A DNA stretch of 64,000 bases from Brassica napus (lineage: Eukaryota > Streptophyta > Magnoliopsida > Brassicales > Brassicaceae), in NCBI RefSeq assembly GCF_020379485.1, contig NC_063439.1, positions 19,902,098 through 19,966,097 of the forward strand, in the 5' to 3' direction. A model generated the notes under the pieces. That model had not been told where the DNA came from, ran no database searches, and saw only the letters and a list, made by a program, of their open reading frames with translations. The position numbers and the translations under genes were made by a program. Positions 21,862-32,851 of the stretch are shown here, one piece after another (position 1 is the first letter of the stretch; each line of letters opens with the position of its first letter).

Positions 21862-22599
21862 GACCATCTCTAATCCCCACTTTTTTTTTTACTTTTTGCT
21901 TCATTTTGAAGTAAGTTTTGCCTCAACCCTATTTCATTTTTTGCTTCGAAATGAAGTAATAAACAATGTTGATTCAAATTTGAAGATCTACTGTACATAT
22001 CTTCATTTTTGTTGAGATGAATTTTTTCATTGTAAATTGGTTCTTAACTTTTATTTATTCTTATCTTTTGCCAAAATAAACTATATGCTTTAATATAATC
22101 CAATTAATTTCAAAATTTTGACTATTATTTTTATCTAATCAGATGTTTATATCAAAAAGCATATGAATATTTGTTTTTAAGAACTTTTTAACTCGATTTA
22201 AAAGAATCAAAGATAAATAAGCTCATTTATTATTCTAAACACTTTTGTTAATCAATTGTAGAAAAAAAAATATGTGGTGTTTTTATACAAATTATGATGT
22301 TTTATGTTTGTTTATTCATGTTATGTAATAAATTCATTATATGAGAATATTAAATTTATATGAAATAATAATTATATTGGATTATTGTTAAAAAAATAGT
22401 TAGGTAAAATAAGTAAATAAAAAAGTATAAGGTGTCTATTAATAATTAATGATAAAGTGGAGATGAAATATAATTGGAATATTCTTTTTATTAGAAAGAA
22501 ATGAAGTAAACCATTAGAGTGAATGTTGTTTCATTTTTTTTCATTTTGAAGAAAGTAAACTTTTGAAGATAAAAATGAAGTCAACTATTGGAGATGCTC
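21862..22599. mobile_element. Tourist-like (PIF/Harbinger) MITE
   Basis: Ends GACCATCTCTAAT and, inverted, GAGCATCTCCAAT, flanked by TAA at 21859-21861 and 22600-22602. The subterminal regions are also inverted (TTTGCTTCATTTTGAAG and AAAATGAAGTCAACT). 738 bp, no coding capacity. Confidence 0.85.
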
Positions 22600-22602
22600 T
22601 AA

Positions 22603-23820
22603 GGAAATATTCTTCAAATTTTACCGAAATTTCCATGTAAATCGAAATTTCCAAACGACTTAATAGTATATTTCGAACGATTCAGACAAAACAAAAAGTA
22701 AATTGCAGTTTAGCCGCTAATAAATTGAATTATCTTAACAGTTATATGTTTGCTCTTTGAACCAATTATTAGGAGTAGATCAACTGAACTAACCGACCAA
22801 TTAGGATCATGAACCAAAACCGGTTGATTTGCGGATTCTTTCATTTACATGATAACTGGGCTACTGACGCTTCCTAGCCGTATATATCGGAAATCATTAT
22901 AAACGGGCTACCAACCAATGGGTTTTAATGTAATAGCCGATTAAATATAGTTTCTTACTATTAGAGGCCCAAACAAGTGCTCCCTTTGCCCACTTGAGTG
23001 GAGGCCCGAATAATTGCCCTCTCTCCCATTTGGTGTACAAACTGCTCCAATCTCTCCTACTCGACTACTTCAGGGTAGAGATTATAGAGTATGTTTATTT
23101 TAAAATATCTAATAGTAATAACTACTAAGCATACACGAGCAAACAAATAACATTAGTGGTTCCAGTTTATACTATTATGCATTGACTTAGGCAATAAAAA
23201 ACTACTGTGGCAAGCTGTCATTAGAGATGTGGAAGAATTTAGAAGATACGAATTAATTGTTAACTTGATTTGTAGCGTGAAATAAATAGTTTTGGACATG
23301 TGAATGTAAGATGAGATGTGACTCTTTGATGGATGATTCGTACAAAGCCTATAGTGAAAAACAAAATTAAATTAACAATATATCCAAAAATAGACATGAT
23401 TAACTGAATCTGGCTCGTGTTCTCATAAAGCTCTCCTTCTATGTTGTAATAATTGAATTGGCCCACTCTTTTTTTATTTTTTATGTTCGTTCCATTGTTT
23501 TTGTTAAGTCGTTCCATTGCTCCCAAGTAAATGTACAGTAGGTATCGTGTCGAATTTGATTTTTGATGTCTCCTCAAATAAAAATAAAGATTCAAAAACT
23601 TTTGACTGATTGATTTCTCGAAAACTCGATTCTACAATGTAATTAGCGGATAGCTTTGGGTTTATTTCTTTTAACTGGAGCTTTGGGTTTATTATAACCG
23701 TGGATTTAAAAAGTTCTTCTTATGTATGTGTTTCTTTACATTATGAAACAAAAACGTTATTTAAATTGTTACCGGTTTCAAGTATTATCCAAGAGGTTTA
23801 TAAAACAATACCCTTAAATA
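22603..23820. other. Intergenic, site II-like motifs only
   Basis: Several TGGGCT/GGCCCA motifs cluster at about 22857-23010, as in promoters of housekeeping genes, but no adjacent coding sequence is recognisable. Otherwise featureless. Confidence 0.3.
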
Positions 23821-23828
23821 ATTTTTTA

Positions 23829-24750
23829 TAGGAGGGTTACCAATATTTTTTTATTAAATTAATAACCCTCCTGAACTTCATCTAATATTATTTTATAATA
23901 AAATATTTAATATAACATATAAATTTAATATTATTAAATAAAAATCGTTTTCAATTATATATAAAACTCATTAAGGGTATTGTTTAAGTTAATAAATTAG
24001 TGAATAAGTTAGAAATTAATGATAAATCAATAACCCAACCAAAAGTATAAAACCTAATAATAATATGACAAAAAAAAGAAAAATTAACTAAATATTTAAT
24101 ATAACATATAAATTAATATAATTAAAATAATATTCGTTTAAATTATATATAAGATTTAATAAGGGTATTTTTTAAGTAATAAATTAGTAACTCAATTAAA
24201 AACTAATAATAAATTAATGATTTACCTAAACCCTAATAAAAACATATATAAAACTTATCTTATTTTTAATATGTTTTTTGATAATTATATTATTTTATAA
24301 TAAATTATTTAATATAACATATAAATTTAATATTATTAAATAAAAGTCGTTTTCAATTATATATAAAACTCATTAGGGGTATTGTTTAAGTAAATAAATT
24401 AGTGAATAAGTTAGAAACTAATAATAAATTAATAACCCAACCAAAAGTATAAAACCTAATAAAAATATGACAAAAAAATAAAAATTAACTAAATATTTAA
24501 TATAACATATAAATTAATAAAATAAAAATAAAATTCGTTTAAATTATATATAAGATTCAATAAGGGTATTTTTTAAAGTAATAAATTAGTAACTCAACTA
24601 AAAACTAATAATAAATTAATGATTTAGCTAAACCCTAACTAATAATGTTTTAGCTAAACCCTAATAAAAACATGATAAATAAGTAAAATTGCCTAAAATT
24701 ATGGATACGATGACAAATCAGCAAATTCACTTCTCAAATAATAGTATAGA
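23829..24750 (-). mobile_element. Helitron with internal tandem repeats; 5' end clear, 3' end not found
   Basis: The minus-strand 5' terminus TCTATACTATTATTTGAGAA starts at 24750 next to a host T on the plus strand, and continues TTTGCTGATTTGTCAT, a wording shared with relics at 29776 and 30716. Leftward it contains an AT-rich array (23890-24665). A 10-bp-stem hairpin AGGAGGGTTA/TAACCCTCCT at 23830-23875 might lie near the other end, but no CTAG terminus is evident. Confidence 0.6.
23890..24665. repeat. AT-rich tandem array, ~400-bp unit made of two ~190-bp subunits
   Basis: AAATATTTAATATAACATAT-type starts recur at about 23902, 24088, 24302 and 24491. The 23890 and 24292 blocks align over most of their length, including AAAACTCATTARGGGTATTG and CCCAACCAAAAGTATAAAAC. 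Confidence 0.85.
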
Positions 24751-25590
24751 TTGGTTTTCGAATAGTTAAACAACTAGTATCTCAGCTTTAAGAAACAACT
24801 TTTTAATATGTTTTAAACAAGTCGAAGTATTTTTTTTTCTTTAATGACTAAAATGATTTGTTATCCTCAAAACTATAAAATGTAAATCGTTAGTTTTAAT
24901 GTTTATACATATCATGCTATTTTATTAGTAATACTAATAGCACATTTATTTTATGTTATACCACTTAAAATCATATTCATTCCCAGTTAAGTTATTAGGC
25001 ACTATCTACATTTATATTTATATATATATGTTTGATATCCAAGATTTCCTTGAATATTGATTTTCGCTGATCAAATATATTTTTCATAGTTCCTAAGAAG
25101 GATACAAAAATGTAGGCTTCTAATTATGACAAACACGCGCTTGTTGTGTGGAGCTGCAACTAACAACTTTTGATATAAAAACAACAATCGTATGATCAAT
25201 CAGTAGGTCGAAACCAACAAAATATTTTCATTCATGATATACCTTTGTAATTTTTTCATATATATACCTGATCACTGAACCATTTAAGATTTTTATGGAG
25301 CATCTAATTAAATTAGCTAAAAATTATATGCTAAGGGCACAATGGCAGACTCAGAATCATCTTTAAGCGGGTCAGAGAATGTGGGTATTTGACCCAATAT
25401 AACAATAATTTAGAAAAACAATGAAAAAGTGCACTACCTTAGTGTCGAGCTTGAATTATGGGGGGGTTAATAGATGGGGTAAGTAACCAAATGTTTTATA
25501 GAATCTTAAGTGTTACATGGTAAAAACTTCTTTATATAATTCTAACATGTGTCACCTGACACTCCATTTGTCCACATAGATCCGTATCTA
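24751..25590. other. Intergenic, nothing recognised
   Basis: AT-rich with short microsatellite-like TATATA at 25020. No gene or bounded element. Confidence 0.5.
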
Positions 25591-25593
25591 TAA

Positions 25594-26322
25594 GGACATC
25601 TCTAACCATGACACCAAATTTAGGTTTAAGTGTCATAATTTTTTTTGTCATCTCCAACCATGACACCAAATATCAGACCAAAAGTAATATTATATATTAT
25701 TTGATGTTTTCAGTTTTAATAATTTTTATTTTTTTGTTATTTGTAATTGATAAATAATTATTTTACCATACTTTATTATGTTTGTTAAATTTTTGTAATT
25801 TTATGTTTATAAAATTTATTTACATTTATATTTTTGGATTTAACAATATTATACTTTTTATGTATTTATTTTATATAAAATATTATATTAAAATTACTAA
25901 CTATTAATTATGAACAACACATAACAAACTAATATATTTATTTTATGTTTTGAGTGTTTATTTCAAATTTAATATGCATTTTAATCATATAATTATTAAC
26001 TTCTATATTTTATAAAGTATAATTTAGTGATTTTTTTACTTTAAAATAAAATAAATCTATTTTAATTTTTAAAAATATTTTTTTTAAACAAATTATATAT
26101 TCTAATTATGTTTATTACTAATTAATAATGATAATGACCTATATTATTAAATAAACACAATAGAATATGAATATTAAATATTTGGTGTGATGAATAGTGT
26201 TACACATACACTAAATTATGTGTAATACTATTTGCTCTACACTAAATTTAATGGAATTGTATAATTTTTAGTGTCTCTTTGAAAATGAGATTATACCAAA
26301 TTTGGTGTTCCATTGGAGTGCC
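25594..26322. mobile_element. Tourist-like MITE (ACACCAAATTTGGTGT family), copy 1
   Basis: Left end GGACATCTCTAACCATGACA, right end (inverted) GGCACTCCAATGGAACACC. Flanking TAA at 25591-25593 and TAG at 26323-26325, a duplication with one change. The interior is related to 53295-53992 (shared AAAAGTAATATTATATATTA). Confidence 0.8.
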
Positions 26323-27435
26323 TAGGACATATTTCTTTGTTTAAGATAAACAACCCGCCGCCGGTTTGATATACTGCTTTGTGGAGTATTATTTTAAGTT
26401 GCGACTCGTAAATTCAGAATAAACGGGAATGATCTTTTGCCCTTCTTTTCACGTAAAGTGCAAAATGTATAAATTTAGTTCGCACAAAGAAATATGTGAG
26501 TATAAATATCATGACGACATCAGTATAGGTAATAGGGGAGAGTCGACGAGATAAAACCGGGGGACCCGAGACGTGTGTATATGTGAGTCTATGCTCAAAT
26601 TTAAAGTTATGATAGTGAAAAGTTATATGGACCAATTAAATGCCGTTAATAAAATGCCATAATACATAGCATGATTGCAAAGGCATATCGACGAATAAAA
26701 ATATAATGAGTGTGACATGCTGACTATTCGTGAGCTCTTACTTTAACGTACACATATATGTGGAACGGATCGAGAATATGACGTTGCCATTTAACTGCTT
26801 TCTTACTCATACGCAGTCCAGTCCAGTTACAATATATCTACTGGATGTATGTTAACGACATTGGTAACAAAACGATGAAAATATTTTAAACGGTTATCAG
26901 CTTACTTTTCTTATTAGTTATTTTATATTAGTGATTGTATAAAATGCAGGTTTTGGAATGGATGAAAATGGGTTTGTCGTACATATACCTTTATGTATAT
27001 GCTATTCTTTGATTGATTTAGTTTGAGTTAATGGTTGAACTCATAGATAACTCAAAATTATCACCAATCATGCATTAATTTTTTTTTTAAGTTTGAGATA
27101 TCATGTATTTTGGCAAGGGTACAATTTTGAATTACGCTCTTTGTAAAATTGTTAAATCAAAACTTAATGTAACATCATGACTAATCCCATGTTTTAGAGT
27201 TGAAGTACAATTATAACTAAAGTTTATGTCTAAAGTACAAGTGAAAATAATAAATTCGAAACACACCACGTATGAAAAGCTTTATATTATACGTTTTGGA
27301 ATTTTTTGTTTGTAAATAAAATATTATTTATATTTCCAAAACCACCTTAGCAATATCTTATTCTTATTTCTGGAAATCTATTTAACAATAATATGCAATT
27401 TCACCTGATTTTGTGTTAGACACAGATTTTTAATG
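26323..27435. other. Intergenic, nothing recognised
   Basis: No gene, RNA or bounded repeat supported. The longest open frame (26414-26635, minus) has no family likeness or codon signal. Confidence 0.5.
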
Positions 27436-28805
27436 GAAAATTTCCAAAAATACCACATTTATAATACTACTTTTCATTTTTACCTTAACCACTTTTATCA
27501 TCACTTTTGAAAAAGAAAAAAAAAACATTTACAATAATATGCCAGGAACAGTTTCTGCTATGAACATTACCGTATGGACCCTTCTCTGGTTTTTGATAAG
27601 GCCTTTGAAGAAGCAGAAACTTCGCGAGGCTTGAATTCGACACAAGCTCCACCTAATCACCCAGCTGAACCTTCTTCGGTGCTTCCCTTGCGCTGGTGTA
27701 GACCACCGAGGAACTGGCTGAAATGCAATGTAAGTGCTTCTTGGGGATCTCATAATCGTATGGGCGGTGCAGCATGGATCGTGCGAGACGCTGGTGGTAT
27801 CCCTCTAGCACATAGTAGACGAGCATTCTTTGGTCACACTTCGAATATAGAAGCAGAACTCCAGTCTCTTTTGTGGAGTATTCGCGCGCTTATTGACTTA
27901 ACAATCAAATGGGTAATCATTGAGTCCTCACTCACTCAAGTTCGAGAGGCGCTTCTCAAACCCCATGAGTACCCGGAATGGCGACATCTGATTGATACCA
28001 TTAGTGTCTTATTGAATGAATTTGATGGAGTGAGTTTGGAACATGTAGTTGCTGGCAGAAACAGGATCGCCAATTCTATTGCACTAAGTGTGACAAGAGA
28101 TCATCGCTACCAATCTTACGTAGCTACAGGTGGTCCAACATGGCTGAGTTCCCTATTACGAGAGGAGGAGTTGAATTTGGTGGTTCGTGTGTAAAATCGT
28201 TGGAACTTAGCTGCGGTGGGCCCTTGCTCCTTTAACTGATCGTGGTCTTGGTTATTATTTACAGCACCTACTGGTGTTTTTCTTATTCTTATCTTCTTTC
28301 CTTTTATTTTCTCCTCAATCCTCTGTTTGGAGGTGTGTGTTGCTTTTGGGGGGACGTTGTATTACTACTCTTTACACCATTGATTGAATCCAGCGTCAAA
28401 AAAAAAAAATCTAGACAGAAGATTTAGAGTTGAAAGGTGGGATAGAGTTTTCGAAATATGGAGTTTAAGATTCTAATAAATATATAAATTAATACTAAAA
28501 ATTTTTAAAAATAATTTCAAAAATGACATTCGAATTTCACAAAGAAAACTTGAAAAAACAAAATTCAAACTTTTAAATTTTTTTAATAAAAAGTAAGAAT
28601 TTGGAAAATTATAATTCAAAAATATTTTTAAAAATATTTTACTTTTTTATTTAAATAATTGTTTATTTTATATATATAGAGCAATGATATGAAGTCTTTT
28701 GCCTCTTAATGAATAAAATATTTTTGAAAATGTCTTTTTAGTGGTGGTAAACATGAATAATGATAACAACAATGTCGTAAACATGGAAATTTCCTATTTT
28801 TAGTT
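27436..28805. mobile_element. Inverted-repeat (MULE-like) element A, interrupted by a LINE fragment
   Basis: The left end GGAAAATTTCCAAAAATACC ... TTACCTTAACCAC matches in inverted orientation the right end of element B (30240-30325). The right end GTAAACATGGAAATTTCC (28782-28799) matches the other terminus of the family. The body after 28410 (CTAGACAGAAGATTTAGAGT ... GAGTTTAAGATTCTAATAAA) aligns with element B. The block between about 27540 and 28408 is foreign LINE sequence. MULE assignment is tentative; no clear 8-10 bp duplication was found. Confidence 0.65.
27540..28408 (+). pseudogene. 5'-truncated LINE: C-terminal RNase H-like domain, 3' UTR and poly(A)
   Basis: An open frame (27574-28194, 206 codons) encodes a plant LINE-type RNase H (RVT_3) domain: RWCRPPRNWLKCNVSASWG, GGAAWIVRDAGG, SNIEAELQSLLWSI, and a C-terminal GRNRIANSIAL. 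The first catalytic Asp, normally in N-V-D, is Ser here, and the D of the E-S-D region is replaced (IIESSL), so activity is unlikely though the frame is open. The 3' region ends CAGCGTC plus A(12) at about 28408. Reverse transcriptase and endonuclease are absent, as usual for a truncated insert. It landed inside element A. Confidence 0.8.
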
Positions 28806-29109
28806 CTCTTTCTTGTTCTTATTTTTGTATTATTAACTTTAAATTATTATTTTATAATTATTATTTTACATAATCTTATTAGTTGTAAATTTTATTTGGA
28901 ATGGAAATTTATAAATTATTTTGTTATTGATATCGGATAAATATTATAATCAGTAAGTATGGTTTTTATAAAATATATATTTCAACTTAATTTTTGTTAA
29001 AATTTATTTTATACATATTAAGAATAAATAAAAAAATTATTATTTATTTAAAATAGGTTATGTTTTTTGTTATTAATAATAATTTACTATCTTATGTTTA
29101 TATTTATTT

Positions 29110-29775
29110 TTATTGAAAACTATACTACAATTTATGCATCAGAAAGTTTACATGTCATCAAAAGTTTTCAGTAATCTGGACATTGATCCTATGGATACGC
29201 TTAAATGGGCGAAAACAAAATTCACACTTTGGGCTGAGGCACATATATTGAACGAACAGAGGATAATACCACAAGTTGCGGTTACGACTCTGCCGCCAAT
29301 TCCAAGAAGATGGTGTTAAACAGATAGTTCCTGGAAAGAGGGTGATATCTTTTCCGGACAAGGTTGCCTCAATACTCTATAAGGATTTGATGAACTGTTA
29401 GGGGCGAGAAATGTTCGGGCTAGCCTCTCTCCTCTTCATGCGGAGATGGAAGCGCTATTATGGACAATGGAATGCATGAGGAATTTACGGCAATTTCAGG
29501 TTACGATTGCAACAGATTGTTCTCAATTGGTGAAGATGGTTTCGAAACCAGAAAAATGGTCAGCTTTTGCAAATTATTTAGAAGATATCAAGACCCTGAA
29601 AGAAAGTTTCCTCCGATCATAGATCATCTATGTACCAAGGACGCAAACTTCAAAGGCGGATAGTCTAGCACGCAGTATTAGGGTGCAACTGTCTTTCGTC
29701 GTTCACATAGATGCAGATCATCCAGTTTGGTTCACAGAGTCTGTATAAGCTGATGACACAAAAAAAAATTTGAAA
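29110..29775 (+). pseudogene. Second LINE 3' fragment with RNase H-like domain, several stops
   Basis: Pieces read D-T-L-K-W-A-K-T-K-F-T-L-W-A-E-A-H-I-L-N-E-Q, then W-C-(stop)-T-D-S-S-W-K-E, PLHAEMEALLWTMECMRNL, TIATDCSQLV, A-D-S-L-A-R-S and V-W-F-T-E-S-V. These are hallmarks of the plant LINE RNase H C-terminus. Here the catalytic D, E and D positions are kept, but in-frame stops and shifts disrupt it. It ends with A(9) near 29768. It is a different LINE lineage or age from the copy at 27540-28408. Confidence 0.8.
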
Positions 29776-29822
29776 AGTAGTTTTGCTGGTTTGTCATGTT
29801 TTCCATGATTTTAGATATTTTT

Positions 29823-30325
29823 TTAGGAGAATTTTCATGTTTACTACATTGTGGATACCATTATTCATGTTTACCTTCACTAAATAAACATTTTCACAAA
29901 TACTTTCTTCATTAAGTGACAAAAGACGCTTATACTATTGTTTTATATATATATTACATTATTATTTTATAAATATATAGTTTTGGAATTATACGTTTTC
30001 CAATTCGAACTTTTTATACTTTTTGAATTTTTTTCGAATTTTTCTTTTTCGCTTTTTTCAAATTTTATTTTTGAAGTTCGAAAAAAAATTGAAACTTTTT
30101 TAAAGAATTTTTTTTAAAATTAAAGTAGTTATTATATATTTATTAGAATCTCGAACTCCAATTTTCAAAACCCTATCTCACTCTCAACTCTAAACCATAA
30201 GTCTAGATTATTATACGCTAGGGTTATAAGTGTCTTTTTACATCTTAAAAGTGAATGTAAAAGTGGTTAAGGTAAACATGAAAGTGGTATTAGGAATGTG
30301 GTATTTTTGGCAATTTTTCTTTTGC
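29823..30325. mobile_element. Inverted-repeat (MULE-like) element B, complete
   Basis: About 500 bp. The left end AGGAGAATTTTCATGTTTAC and the right end, inverted, AGAAAAATTGCCAAAAATACC share the family termini with elements A and C. The interior carries CTCAACTCTAAACCATAAGT, a single copy of the motif amplified in element C. Confidence 0.7.
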
Positions 30326-30432
30326 TTATTTTCATTTTTTTTATTAATTTTTATCTCAGTCATTAATTTAAATCAGTTATTTTGCTGATTTATTAATTTA
30401 ATAAGTTTTTTCTGACTAATTTAACAGAAATT

Positions 30433-30700
30433 ATAAGAAATACCACAAGTTAAGTACAAATTTTCAAAAATATCATCAATCAAAAAAAATAATAACATTT
30501 TGGGTTATGCTTTAGTGATTATTGTTAAGGGTTTATTATTAACGGGTTGGGGTTGTAATTATAAATGTTCTATAAATATTTTAAAAATTAACTTAATGTT
30601 ATTTTATCACAAATTTAGGATATTGGAGAAAATAGTCATTCATTAATGGTAAATTTGAAAAGTGGTATCAAACTTGTGGTTGAATTAAAATTTCTCCTTA
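30433..30700. mobile_element. Short inverted-repeat element (candidate MITE)
   Basis: Left GAAATACCACAAGTTAAGTA and right (inverted) AACCACAAGTTTGATACCAC share a subterminal inverted match. The interior is AT-rich. Boundaries are approximate. Confidence 0.4.
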
Positions 30701-30950
30701 ATTTAAATATGTGATTTTGCTGATTTGTTATGTTTTCCATAATTTTAAGTAATTTTTACTTATTTGTCATGTTTTTATTAGTTTTTATCTGAATCAATAA
30801 TTTATTAATATAAAAAATAAATTTTTAAAATTTAATTAGAATTATATTTAATCTGATTTTGATGAGTTAGGACCAATTCTTATTTGTCATATGTAATGTA
30901 AGAGATTTTAATTAGTGAAAATTCTGTCATATATAAATAATAAATACTAA

Positions 30951-32137
30951 GGAAATTGCTAAAAAATACAATTTTCAAAGTATCACTTTCATGTTTACAC
31001 TAACCACTTTTACCCTCATCTTTAACGAAGGGTAAAAGACATTTATAACCCTTGGATTAACTTTGACAAAAAAACATATGGTTAACAAATCTAAATTTAA
31101 AACATCAACTCTAAACCATGAAACATCAACTCTAAACCCTAAGCCCCGAAACATCAACTCCAAACCTAAACCCAAAACTTCAAATCTAAAACCTAAAACA
31201 TTAACTCTAAACCTAAACATAAACCCTAAATCCTAAATCTAAACTTAAAACATCAACTCTAAACCTTAAATCATCAACTCTAAACCCAAAACCATGAAAC
31301 ATCAACTCTAAACTTTAAACCATGAAACATCAACTCTAAACTTTAAACCCTGAAACATTCAAATCTAAACCCTAAAACATCAACTCTAAACCCTAAACGT
31401 AAACCTTAAACCCAATATTTTTCTGAAATTCGAACCCTAAACCTTTAAATCTAAACCCTAAAACATCAACTCTAAACCCTAAACATAAACCCTAAACCCC
31501 AAAAACCTAAACCTTCAAATCTAAACCCTAAACATCAAATCAACTCTAGGGTTTTAGGGTGTTGGGTTTAGAGTTGATGTTTTAGGGTTAATTTTTTGGG
31601 GTTTAGGGTTTAGTGTTGATATTTTAAGGTTTAGTGTTGATGGTTTAGGATTTAGAATTGAAGTTTAGGGTTTAGGGTTTAGAGTTGATGTTTTAGGGTT
31701 TAAAGTTGAATGTTTAGGGTTTAGAGTTGATGTTTTAGGGTTTAAAGTTGAATGTTTAGGGTTTAGAGTTGATGTTTCAGGATTTAGGGTTTAGAGTTGA
31801 TGTTTCAGGGTTTAGGGTTCGTATTTCAAAAAAAAGTATAGGGTTTAAGATTGATGGTTTGGGGTTTGTATTTCAAAAACAAATATAGGGTTTAGGGTTC
31901 GTATTTCAAAAACAAATATAGGATTTAGGGTTTAGAGTTGAGTTTTTGGGTTTAGGGTTAGAATTTCGAAATAGTATAATTCAAATAAAATAAAAAAATT
32001 ATTTTTTATTTTTATCTATTTTTTATTTATTTAAATATTTATTTATTGTATATATAAAGGACAAAAGTATAATAGTTTTTTGCCACTTAATGAAGAATGT
32101 ATTTTTGAAAATGTCTCTTTAGTGGTAAACATGAAAT
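30951..32137. mobile_element. Inverted-repeat element C with large amplified palindrome
   Basis: Starts GGAAATTGCTAAAAAATACA and ends GTGGTAAACATGAAATTTC, the family termini seen in A and B. The centre is a long palindrome of tandem AAACATCAACTCTAAACCCT units (31080-31545) facing inverted units (31546-31965). Confidence 0.7.
31080..31965. repeat. Long palindrome of CATCAACTCTAAACCC repeats
   Basis: The left arm holds at least ten variants of ACATCAACTCTAAACC; the right arm holds the reverse complement GGTTTAGAGTTGATGT. The symmetry point is near 31548. Open frames here are repeat artefacts. Confidence 0.85.
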
Positions 32138-32191
32138 TTCTCTTTAGTGGTAGACACAAAAACTCATATGGTAGTTTCTTTTTATAATTTG

Positions 32192-32809
32192 TGCAATTCT
32201 TTCAAATAGTCATTTTTTAGTTTTTGTCACAAAAATAGTTTTCAATAAGGATAATGACCAAAATACCTCTTTTATTTTGAAAATTTTAATTTTTTTATTT
32301 TTTTAAATCTGAAAACCTATCCTAAAAACCTCATCCCTTAACTCTAAATCCTAAGTATAGATTAGTTAACCATTGGGTATAAATGTATTTTTACTCTTTA
32401 ATAAAACTTCTTTTAGTCATTTTTCTCATTGAGGACTATTGTTGTGATAAAAACCTAAAAAAGTTATCCTAAGAAATTTTTCATCTCACAATTATGAAAG
32501 AAGTAAAAATTATAAGAGAAATTCTCTAGGATAATCTTTTTAAACTTTTGTCACAAAATATTTCTCGATGAAAAAAACGACCAAAAGAAGATCTTATTAA
32601 AGAGTAAAAATACATTTATACCCTAGGGTTAAATAATCTATATATACTTAGGGGTTAGAGTTATGGGGTGGAATTTTGAGGATTGATTTCAAATTTTAAA
32701 AAATTAAAAATTAAAATTTTCAAAATAAAAAGGAGCTATTTTGATCACTTTTCTTATTGAAAGTTATTTTGTGACAAAATCTTAAAAATAGCTATTTGAG
32801 ATAATTGTC
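32192..32809. mobile_element. Foldback element D, arms of about 300 bp
   Basis: The left arm (32192 to about 32495) and right arm (about 32498-32809) are reverse complements along nearly their whole length. Paired phrases include TTTTGTCACAAAAATAG / CTATTTTGTGACAAAA-type, GTATAAATGTATTTTTACTC and its complement GAGTAAAAATACATTTATAC, and CTAAGTATAGATT/AATCTATATATACTTAG. No coding sequence. Confidence 0.85.
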
Positions 32810-32851
32810 TAAAACTTATTTACCGCAAGTGTATTTAAATGATTTTATCTG

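Larger units (their letters stand above)
29776..30930 (+). mobile_element. Helitron-like relic pierced by smaller elements
   Basis: TTTGCTGGTTTGTCATGTTT (29778) and TTTGCTGATTTGTTATGTTT (30715), followed by ATAATTTTAAGTAATTTTTA and TTATTTGTCATGTTTTTATT, match the subterminal wording of the Helitron end at 24750. Termini were not found. Elements at 29823-30325 and 30433-30700 lie within it. Confidence 0.4.

Noticed and set aside
30975..31220. 81-codon frame with repeated F-R-V-D-V-like residues
   Set aside because: It is a translation of the tandem CTAAACC repeat arm in element C.
31080..31965. Possible CRISPR array or interstitial telomere
   Set aside because: Units vary in length, have no spacers and face each other in a palindrome; this is a eukaryotic transposon interior. 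True plant telomere sequence would be uniform TTTAGGG, which is not seen in tandem here.
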